A DNA stretch of 43,103 bases, taken from the IMG/VR virus record IMGVR_UViG_3300049217_000031, positions 1 through 43,103 of that record, one strand, 5' to 3'. This DNA comes from a virus. Under the pieces are notes generated by a model, which was not told the DNA's origin, searched no databases, and saw only the letters and a program-made list of their open reading frames with translations. The position numbers and the translations under genes were made by a program. This document shows positions 31,078 to 40,700 of this stretch, piece by piece; position 1 is the first letter of the stretch; the number at the start of each line of letters is the position of its first letter.

Positions 31078-31778
31078 ACCATATCCGCCCTCGCAAAGAA
31101 GACGTGGCCGAGTGGGAAAAGCAGCCACCGGCCGCCGAAGGCGAGGGTATGTTCATCCCGCAGGCGGTGCTGCGGCGGCTGGATGAGGCGTCGCCGAAGA
31201 ACGCCCGCATGTGGATCAAGCGATGGATCAATAATGAGATAATGGCCCAGCCGATTGTCGGGCCAACAGAAAAGCCGCGCGGCGTCCGGCTGGCCGGGCC
31301 GGCGGACGAGGCCGCGCTGCTTGATCTCATGATGCGAGACGTGTCTGAAAATGCGATGGACATCGCCGCGCCATGCCCGGAGCGGATTATGGAACACATC
31401 CAGATGGCGACACGTCAGGGCAGGATGGGGCTGCTTCCGGTCATTGATGGTCCTGACGGCAAGCCAGTGGCCTGCATGCTCCTCGTGCCGTTTCAGTGGT
31501 GGTGGTCGAAGGCCTACTTCCTCCAGGAGGTGTGGAACTATGTGCACCCCGACCACCGCCTGTCGAAGCACGCTCATACGCTGATGCTTTGGGCGAGGTG
31601 GGCGTCCGACAATTTCAGCAACGAGTTCGGCCACCGGGTGTATCTCTTCCAGGGCGTGACCTCGAAGGACAGCGTCCGCGCAAAAGTGTCGTTCTACTCG
31701 CGGTTCACAAATTACATGGGCGCGCTCTTCATCTATCCGAACCCAAAAATTTCCTATACCCGGAGTATGAAGAAATGA
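31074..31778 (+). CDS. GNAT-type acetyltransferase-like protein
   Basis: 234 residues. RLAGPADEAALLDLMMRDVS, GLLPVIDGPDGKPVACMLLV and FLQEVWNYVHPDHRLSKHAH with ANL-like helix LMLWARWASDNF follow the GNAT order: motif D, central strands, motif A with V-x-P-x-x-R-x-x-x-[HK]-[AH]. Motif A is degenerate (VHPDHRLSKHA instead of V-x-P-x-[YF]-R-x-x-G-[IV]-G), as in other phage GNATs of virion clusters. The substrate is unknown. Confidence 0.65.
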   Translation: MNHIRPRKEDVAEWEKQPPAAEGEGMFIPQAVLRRLDEASPKNARMWIKRWINNEIMAQPIVGPTEKPRGVRLAGPADEAALLDLMMRDVSENAMDIAAPCPERIMEHIQMATRQGRMGLLPVIDGPDGKPVACMLLVPFQWWWSKAYFLQEVWNYVHPDHRLSKHAHTLMLWARWASDNFSNEFGHRVYLFQGVTSKDSVRAKVSFYSRFTNYMGALFIYPNPKISYTRSMKK

Positions 31779-34720
31779 GCGGCGGCGGGCAGTCCACTAC
31801 CACCTCGTCTTCCACCGTCCCGCAGACGTTTCTCAACGCCTACAATTCGACGGTCAATCGGGCGTCGAACGTCGCGAGCACGCCATACCAAGCCTACACG
31901 GGCAATCTGGTGGCGGGTTTTAACGGTCAGCAGACCCTGGCTCAAGCAGAGGTGCAGAACAACCAGACATCGTACCAGCCCCTGCTCAATCAGGCCGAAA
32001 GCAGCGTCGGATCGTCCACGAAGCCATTGTGGTCAAGCACTCAGCAGTTCAGCCCGTCGTCGATTTCGCAATACGAGTCGCCGTACCAGTCTCAGGTGAT
32101 CGGCGCGACCGAGGCACAGATCAACAACACGGACGCACAGCAGCAGGCCCAGCTTGCCGGCAACGCGGCCTCGTCTGGCGCGCTTGGTGGCGATCGAGAA
32201 GGCGTTGCTCAGGGCATCCTTGGTGGCCAGCAGGCCATAGCGAACAACAGCACCCTGGCCGGTCTGAACAACCAAAATTATTCCCAGGCGCTCGGCGAGT
32301 TCAATCAGCAGCAGGGCGCGCAGCTTGGCGCCAATGAGGCCAATTCCTGGCTCAATTCTCAGGCGGGTTACGCCTACGGCAACCTTGCGAACGAGGGCAA
32401 CAATCTGGCCATGGGCAACGCTTCGGCCCTGGCCGCGTCGGGGCTCACTGAGCAGCAGCAGGAGCAGGCTGGCCTGAACACGCAGTACGAGCAGTGGCAG
32501 GCGCAGCAAGCGTTTCCGTATCAGCAGACCGGGTGGCTCGCGAACATCACCGAGGGCATTGGGTCCAACGTCGGCGGATCAAGCACGACCACGCAGACCA
32601 ATAATGCGGGCGGCGGCAGGGTGCCGCGCGCGAACGGCGGCATCGTGCCGCAGCACTACGATGGCGGCGGCGGCATTCTTTCCGACATCCCGAACGTCTC
32701 GGCTTCCTACATACCTAGCATCAACGGTGCCGGCGGGGGCGGCCGCGGCGTCCCGAACGCGCCGAGCGCCCAGGTCCAGCAGAACCCCTGGGCAAATCCC
32801 GCGACAGACATCGGTGCTGTCAGCGGTGGCGTGTCGCTCTACAACAACCTGTTCGGCGGCGGTTCGTCCGCGGCGGCGACACCAGTAGGGTTCGGCAACG
32901 CCGGCATGGCCGCCGCAAGCACCGGTCAAATGGTTCCGGCTACTGACATAGGCTCGGCGGCGTTCGCGCCTGGCGTGGACACGCTGACCATGCCAGCGAA
33001 CGCCTCGGTGGCGGCGACCTCGCCGGGTTTCTTCGACACGGTCGGAAACGCGTTGACCGAAGGTGCCAGCAGCGCTGCGGATGCTATAGGCAGCGGCGCG
33101 GAGGCGATCGGTTCGGCGGCCGTCGATGCGGGCTCGTCCATCCTTTCCAGCCTAGGCGATGTCGCGTCATTCATCGCTGCCCTGTTCAACAAGGGCGGTG
33201 CGGTCGAGGCGCCCAGCGGCCACGCCGGCGGCGGCATCGTAGTGCCATTTCCGCAGCGTCGTGCGGCCGGCGGCGGGATCGGCAACGGCTCCGGGAATTA
33301 TGGCGAAATGCCCTACAGCATGCCGCCCCCGGTTCAGTTGCAATCCACTGGCACGGACGGCGGGAGTGGATACATACCCACCGGTTCGACGGCCGCGGCG
33401 CCAACATCTCGAGCCGCGGCTTCGCCTTATCAGAGCAGCAGCGGTGGCGGCCTCGGTGGCGCTTTGGATTCCTACGCGTCGAGCGGTGGTTTTGGCATAC
33501 TGCCGATGATGCTCTCGCGCGGCGGCCAAGCGGCGGGGCGCGCCGGCGGCGGCATTGTCATTCCTTTCCCCAAGCATTTTGACGATGGCGGTTCGACGCA
33601 ACCTGACGACGCGATGGTCAATCAGATGCGTGCGGACGAAGCGGCAGGCGAAGCCAGCGACTCGCAGGCAGCATCCGCTCCGCCGACCGCCTCAATCGCG
33701 GTGCCATCGGCGGACGGCGCGCCTGCGGCGACGTATCAGCCGCAGAAACCTGGCGGCTGGATCCCGATCTTGGCGGGCGTCGCGACAGCCGCGCTCGGTC
33801 GCCACCACGACGCCAGCCACAATGTGGCCGAGGGCGTTCTGGCCGGGCTTGGCACATACGGCAACGAGCAGAAGCAGTATCAGGAAGGGGCGCAGAAGGC
33901 TGCGACGATCCAGCAGGAGGCAAACCGCCTCGCCGACGACGCCGAGTTTCATCGCGAGCAGATTGCAAACGAGAATAAAAAAGCGGACGCGCAGGCAAGT
34001 TACTGGACTACCGAAGGCCAGAACAGCGCAGCGCGCGTAGCAAACGAGGCGAAATATCAGTCTGGCGAGCTTGGGTTGCGCGGGCAGGAGGTTTCCCAAC
34101 AAGGCGCCTACCAGCAGGGTGAGTTGGGTATTCGCGGGCAGGAGGCACAGACGCGGGCCGCCGCCGAGCAATCGCTGGAAAGCTACCGAAGCACGATGGC
34201 GGGGCGAGGAAATTACTCGCTGATCGGCACCACGCCAGATGGGCAACCAGTTTATGCCGACAAATTTTCCGGATCGCAGCAGACAGCGGACGGCAATCTC
34301 TACACTGGCATCGTCAGACCAACGGCGGCGCAGCAAGGGCGGCTCGACAATCAGCAACAGGGATTGGACATTCGCCGTCAGGCATTGGCGGTGGCGCACA
34401 ACGACCGTGAGCAAGCCTTGGCCGAGCACGGCAACGCCAGCACACTGTTCGCCGCCACGAACATCATGCGGGCCGACCCGACTGGAAAAACGACGCTGGA
34501 GCAGGCTTATACCCAGGCCGACGCTCACAACCCAAGCGGCGGCACGCAACCACAGCAGCCTGCGGAGCGACCAGCGCAACAGCCGCAGGCGGCAGCGCAA
34601 CAGCCCAAGGCAGCGGCGCAACCCGCAGGCGTTGGCCAATGGATGCAGAACAAGGCAACCGGCCAGTGGCGCAGTCCGACCGGCCAGATTTTTGACGCCA
34701 GCGGCAACCCAGTTCAATGA
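31775..34720 (+). CDS. Large virion protein, probably internal/ejection protein
   Basis: 981 residues, start ATG 31775 overlapping the previous stop. The Gln/Asn/Ser-rich N-terminal 280 residues (YTGNLVAGFNGQQTLAQAEV) form a helical region. The middle carries several GG-type motifs, NGGIVPQHYDGGGG, AGGGIVVPFPQR and AGGGIVIPFPKHFDDGG. A further coiled-coil-rich portion (residues about 700-900) ends in a Gln/Ala tail with a short folded tip (GQWMQNKATGQWRSPTGQIF). The position before the polyvalent gene and the composition suggest a protein injected with the DNA. Confidence 0.6.
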   Translation: MSGGGQSTTTSSSTVPQTFLNAYNSTVNRASNVASTPYQAYTGNLVAGFNGQQTLAQAEVQNNQTSYQPLLNQAESSVGSSTKPLWSSTQQFSPSSISQYESPYQSQVIGATEAQINNTDAQQQAQLAGNAASSGALGGDREGVAQGILGGQQAIANNSTLAGLNNQNYSQALGEFNQQQGAQLGANEANSWLNSQAGYAYGNLANEGNNLAMGNASALAASGLTEQQQEQAGLNTQYEQWQAQQAFPYQQTGWLANITEGIGSNVGGSSTTTQTNNAGGGRVPRANGGIVPQHYDGGGGILSDIPNVSASYIPSINGAGGGGRGVPNAPSAQVQQNPWANPATDIGAVSGGVSLYNNLFGGGSSAAATPVGFGNAGMAAASTGQMVPATDIGSAAFAPGVDTLTMPANASVAATSPGFFDTVGNALTEGASSAADAIGSGAEAIGSAAVDAGSSILSSLGDVASFIAALFNKGGAVEAPSGHAGGGIVVPFPQRRAAGGGIGNGSGNYGEMPYSMPPPVQLQSTGTDGGSGYIPTGSTAAAPTSRAAASPYQSSSGGGLGGALDSYASSGGFGILPMMLSRGGQAAGRAGGGIVIPFPKHFDDGGSTQPDDAMVNQMRADEAAGEASDSQAASAPPTASIAVPSADGAPAATYQPQKPGGWIPILAGVATAALGRHHDASHNVAEGVLAGLGTYGNEQKQYQEGAQKAATIQQEANRLADDAEFHREQIANENKKADAQASYWTTEGQNSAARVANEAKYQSGELGLRGQEVSQQGAYQQGELGIRGQEAQTRAAAEQSLESYRSTMAGRGNYSLIGTTPDGQPVYADKFSGSQQTADGNLYTGIVRPTAAQQGRLDNQQQGLDIRRQALAVAHNDREQALAEHGNASTLFAATNIMRADPTGKTTLEQAYTQADAHNPSGGTQPQQPAERPAQQPQAAAQQPKAAAQPAGVGQWMQNKATGQWRSPTGQIFDASGNPVQ

Positions 34721-37700
34721 CCCCGCCTGACGGCGATTGGGCGCCTGCGGCCGCACCTCCGCCGTGGGCCGCTCCGCAGGCGCAGCCGCAGCAGCAATCT
34801 AGCGACGGCTGGGCACCGGCCGCAGCCCCGCCACCGTGGGCACAGCCGCCGCCGACGCATGCGCGTTCTAGGACCGGCGGCCTTCCCCCAGCCGCGCTCG
34901 ACGACGGCAAATACGTGTCGGAAATTCCCGATCAGCCAGCGTCTTCCGCGCCTCCCGCACCTTCCGGACCCATCAATGCGACGGGCTTTGAAGACGCGGC
35001 GCCGGACGCGGACAAGGGCGGCCCATCGACCAGCACACAAACCCCAGGCCGCGTGGCGCAAGCCGTCATGAACGCTGGCAACCAAGGCCTGATCGCAGGC
35101 ACGGGGCAGGCCATCAAAGGCGCAGGCGAAGCCTATCGCGCTGCCACCGTGACGGCTGCCCAGCAGGATCTTGCAGCGCGAACGGACCCCAATGCCTTTG
35201 TCAGCGCGGGCGTAAACCCACGTGAACGTCAGTTTCGAGCGGCACAAGCCGCTTACCTGCAGCAGCAAGGGCCGGACGCCAACGCTGCTGCGGCTGCCAA
35301 TGATCAGGCAGCGATTGATGCCAGGACGCAGCCGGCGCCAGGCACCGAAACTGGGCAAGGGCTAATCAATTACGCGCAGAAAAACTACCCAGTGGACCCG
35401 GTGAATGCTGGCGTGGCCACGCGTGTCGCTGGCTTGATCGGCGGCGCCATTCCGGCGGTGGGCGCCGCAGCCGCTGGCACTGCTTTGGCCGGCCCGGTTG
35501 GCGGCGCTGCGGCCGGTGCCATGGTCATGTTTCCGCAGGCCTACGACACGACGTATCAGGATGCCGTCGCGAAGGGCGCCCCGCCCGACGTCGCCGACCA
35601 TGCGGCGACCATGTCCGCGGCGGCGCAGGCTGCGCTCATGTCCGCGCCGCTCGGCCGCTTGTTCCAGACGATTCCGGCACCGGTGCGGGATGGACTAGCG
35701 AAGACGCTGGTCAACCTGGGGCAGCACGGCGTCGAGTTTGGCTCGACCTCTGCCTTGTCGCAGTTCGCTGACAATTACGTGGCGAAGAACACGTACGATC
35801 CGCAGCGCACCTATACAGCCGGCGTCGCCGATGCTGCGCTCGAAGGCACGATCGCCGGCATCGTTGTGCCTGCAATGACGGGCGTAGCGCGGAATATCGG
35901 CGACCGTATCAGGCAGGGCACCGCGCCGGCCGCTTCTCCTGAATACACGCAGGCGATGGGCACGTTGCGCAAGCTCGCCGGGCAGCCTCCGTCTGACACG
36001 CCGCCGCAACGCCTGCCGCCGCCTGATGCCGACGCAGCGGCACCTACGCCGCCACCCGAGCCGCCGCCGACCCCGCCTGCCGCGCCCACAGAACCGCCGC
36101 AGGTGCCGGCCACGCCGACGCCGGCGCAGGCGGAGGCTGGCAACTACCAGAAGGTGCACAAGGCGGTCGGCGGTCTCGACATCGCTATTGAGACCGCCGC
36201 TGGCCAGCAACGCCAAGGTGTCGGGCCCGACGGCAAGCCTTGGTCCGTCACGATGCCGGTGGATTACGGCTACGTGAAACGCACCCAGGGCGCCGACGGC
36301 GATCCGGTGGACGTGTTTATGGCGCCCGTGCAGCCGCAGCTCGCGCGCAAGATGCCGGTCTATGTCGTGGATCAGATTGACCCGGCGACTGGCAAATTCG
36401 ACGAGCATAAGGCGTTGCTGGGCTTTCCATCGCAAGAAGCCGCTGTCGCTGCGTATCAGGGCTCTTTCTCGGACGGCTCGGGTGCCGCGCGCATGGGCGC
36501 GGTGAGCGTCATGCCGTTTAAGGATTTCCGGACCTGGGCCGAGAAAGGCGACACCTCCGAGCCGATCGTGTTCGGCAAAGACATACGACCCACGGGCGTG
36601 TCTCCTGGAAGTGGTGCGCAATCTGCGGCTGCCCAACCGAGCGCGGAGGCGCAACCTGCGCGGACACCAGATCAACCTGTTGTCAACGGTGAGAACGTTC
36701 CGGCACCGCAAAACGAGCCAGGAACAAGAACGGGTGTCATGCCCGTTTCCGAGTCTGCGCCTGCCGCCTTACCGCCGGCCGAGCCACCGCCCGCGCCTGC
36801 CGCAAAGACGCCCAAGCAGGCGCTCTACGATTTCAGAAAATCGGTCTCAGGCTGGTCATTCGCCAATCCGGCCGACATCCCGCAGATAGCGGCTGGCGCC
36901 CGATCGCGCTTGGCCGACCTGCCCGAGTCGGTGCGCCCTGAAGCCGCCGTCATCGTTGACAGCATGGACCGCGCCGCGGGCGCCGCACCGAAGCAACCCC
37001 CGCTGCAGCCCGCCGAGCCAGCCAAGGACGCCGCCGGCCGAACCATGATCGGCGTAAACCAAGACGGGCGCCCGGTGTGGGAAGACCCGAACGGCGTGCG
37101 GTCCATTCTCGACAACGGCATCAGGCAGACCGAACCGGTAGGCATGAGGCCCACCGAAGGCGGTATGCAGAACGTCGTTGACACGGCAAACCGCAGTCCC
37201 GATTTTCAAACCAAGGAGGAACTGGCCAGTGGAATTCGGCCCGCTGATAGCGGAAGCCCTGCGGCAGAGCGACCCCAGGGCGTTCAACCAGATAGCACGA
37301 TCGGGAACCCTCAACGCCTGGATGTCGGCCCGCCAGAAGGAAGCGGGGGCCAGGATGCGGGAGATTCTGGCGAAGGAGCCGCGCGACGCCGAAGGGCGCG
37401 TGTTAAACCAAAACGCAGTGAGGTGCGCGGAGGAGACGGTTCTGGCGGACCTGACGGACTTCCTGATGCCACTGCACCCGGAGCCGCCGAACGACCTGCC
37501 GATGCCGTCACCACGGAAGCAGCAGAGCGGGCAGCACCGTCCGTTGGCCAGAACCTCAACCTTGCCCCCGGCGAGATTGAAGAAGGTCGTGGCCTAGCCC
37601 AAAAGGCAAAGGACAATCTTGCCGCTATCGAAATCGCCAAGGCGATCATCGCCGACGGCCGCCTGCCTTCGCGCGCCGAGCAGGTGTCGCTCGCAAAATA

Positions 37701-40700
37701 CGTAGGCTGGGGCGGCCTCTCCATTGTATTTGCCAAACCCGATCCGACTGACACCGGCAGCTTGGCCAAGGTGGGCGCGCGCCTGCGCGAGATATTGACC
37801 AAGGAGGAATACGCACAGGCCAGAAGCAGCACCCAGTATGCCCACTACACGGCCGAAACAGTGGTGCGGGCCATGTGGGACACGATGGCCGCCATGGGTT
37901 TCGACGGCGGCATGGTGTTCGAGCCTGGCATGGGCGTGGGCAATTTCATCGGCATGATGCCGCCAGAGATCGCCTCCAAGGTGTCCTATCAGGGGCTCGA
38001 ACTCGACCCGCTCACGGCTCAGATCGCAAAGCTGATTTACCCCCAGGCCGGCATTCGTCAGGCGGATTTTTTCAAGACGCCAATACCGGAAGAGGCCTTC
38101 GACGTGGCGATCGGCAATCCGCCGTTCGCCGACTTGGTGGTGAAGTCCGACCCGAAATACTCGGCCAGGAAATTCCTGCTTCACGACTACTTTTTTGCCA
38201 AAAGCATGGACAGCGTTCGGCCGGGCGGCCTTCTGGGCTTCGTCACCAGCGCCGGCAGCATGAACAAGATGGATGCCGGCGCCCGCGAGTATCTGGCCCA
38301 GCGCGCCGAATTCCTGGGCGGCGTGCGGCTGCCGTCGAACGCATTCAAGCAGAATGCCGGCACCGAAGTGACCACCGACATCCTGTTTTTCAAACGGCGC
38401 CTCGAAGGCGTCGTGCCGCTTGCGCAGGCTGGCGATCTGGCTTGGACCCAGGTGGTGAAGCGCGATCTGCCAAACGCCGAGGGCGCCACGCAGGCAGGCA
38501 ACGTCAGCCGGTATTTCAGCGAGCATCCCGAGCAGGTGCTTGGGCAAGAGGGTTTTTTCGACAACCTCTACAAAGATCGATACGCCGTCCACGCTGCGTC
38601 CGGGCAGGACTTTGAGGCCGAGCTTCGCGCCGCATTGGGACGCCTGCCCAAAAACGTCATGACGCCGCCGATGACGGTCGGCGAGCGGGCGGCGCTGGAT
38701 TTCTCGTCCGGACAGAAGAAGGACGGCAGCTTCTACATCGCCCCCGTCACGAAGGGGCTGATGCAGTATCGCGGAGGCGCCGGCACGCCTGTGCAGCGCC
38801 GCGGCAAAGGGGTCGATGGCGGCTTTACCGCAGCCGACATGGAGAAGATCGCCGACCTCGTTCCAATCCGCGACGCGCTCCGAGAGGTGTTCCGAGCCGA
38901 TTTGGCAGACGATGCGCCAGCGGCGACCAAGGCCAGGAAGGCGCTCAACAGGTCGTATGATGCGTTCGTCGCCAAGCATGGGCCGATCAACAAGACGGAA
39001 GCCACGACGCGCCGGCCTAGCGTAATTCAGCAGGAGACGGCGCGGCGCAAAGCCTATGAGGAAGCCCGCGAGCTGGGGCTGCCGTGGGATCATGGCACGT
39101 TCAACCCAGAACCGTTCTACGCGAAGGATGCCGACAACAGCACGCTGGCCAAGGCCAGGCAGGCGGCGCGTGACGCAGCCGGCCAGAAGTTTGACGAAGG
39201 CACGTTCGACCCCGACGACATGCCTGACATCAAGATCGAGAAGCACCCGAACGCCGATCCGTTCCTCTCGGACCCGGAGAGCTACCGGCTGCGCTCCATC
39301 GAAAGCGTGGACAGCGAAACCGGCGCGGCTACCAAAAAGGAGATTTTCACCCGCAGCGTCATTACCCGGGAGAAGCCGCCCCAGATCAAATCGCCCGAAG
39401 ACGCAATCCTCTGGTCGCTGAACAAATTCGGCCGCCTCGACCTGGATGCGATGGCGCAGCAGATGGGGCAGCCGCGCAATGACCTGATCGCCTCCTTGGG
39501 CAACAAGGTGTTCCGTGTGCCGCAAGGCGGGGAACTGTATCAGGTCGCCGACGAGTATCTGTCCGGCGACGTGAAGACGAAGCTCGACATCGCGCGCCGG
39601 CAGGCCGACCGCGATCCTTCGTTTGAGCGCAACGTGGCGGCGCTTGAGCGCGTGCAGCCGGCACCCCTGCCGCCGACCGAAATCACCATGTCGCCAGGCA
39701 TGCCCTGGATACCCACGGCGACTATGACCGACTTCGCGCGTGAGGCCCTGAAAATGGGCGACATGCACATTGAGCACATTCCGACGCTCGGCCAGTGGAA
39801 GGTCGAGGCGCCGCAGTACATCAACGTGCGCCACGACTCGTCCGGCCTGACCAAGTTCGCGGTGCATCCGTATCTAAATGCGGCGGACCTTCTGCAGGCG
39901 GCCATGAACCGGGTGTGGCCGCGCTGCACCGACACGGTGCGCAAGCCAAGCGGCGGCACGGAAACGGTCTTCAACGCCGAGGCGACGCAGGCCGCCCATG
40001 ACCTGATCAACGAAATCAAGCAGGGCTTCGCCGACTGGCTCGACGCCAATCCGGCCCGCATGGATCAGTTGGCGGACCTCTACAACGACAAGATGAACCG
40101 GGACGTGCACCGGGTTTTCGACGGCAGCTATCTGACCACGCCTGACATCGCCGGCACGTGGAAATGGCGTCCGCATCAGACGCGGGTCGTGTCGCGCATC
40201 ATCCTGACCGGCAACACGTACATGGCGCATGCTGTGGGCGCGGGGAAAACCTCGGCAATGATTGGCGCCGGCATGGAAATGCGCCGCCTCGGCCTTGCTC
40301 GGAAGCCTATGTTTGCCGTGCCCAACCACATGCTCGGCCAGTTCACCAAGGAGTTCTACGAGCAGTATCCGACCGCCCGGATAGCCGTGGCGGACGAAGA
40401 ACGCTTCCACACGCACACCCGGCGCCAGTTTGTGGCGAACGTCGCGCAGGATGACCTGGACGCCGTGATCATCACGCACTCAGGTTTTGGCCACATTCCG
40501 ATCAGCGACGATTTTCAGGATGGCCTGATCCGAGAGGAAATCGAAAACATCACCGACGCCCTAGCAGGCTTGGATAAGAAAGGGGACGATCGCTTCACCG
40601 TCAAACAACTTGAGGCGATGAAGAAGAAACTTGAAGAAAAGCTGGGCAAGCGCAGCGATCGCAAAGATCAGGCCCTGACGTTTGAGCAAATGGGCGTCGA

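Noticed and set aside
37594-39867. Minus-strand open frame of 757 codons
   Set aside because: It is the shadow of the methyltransferase part of the polyvalent protein, which has clear motifs on the plus strand; high GC leaves antisense frames open.
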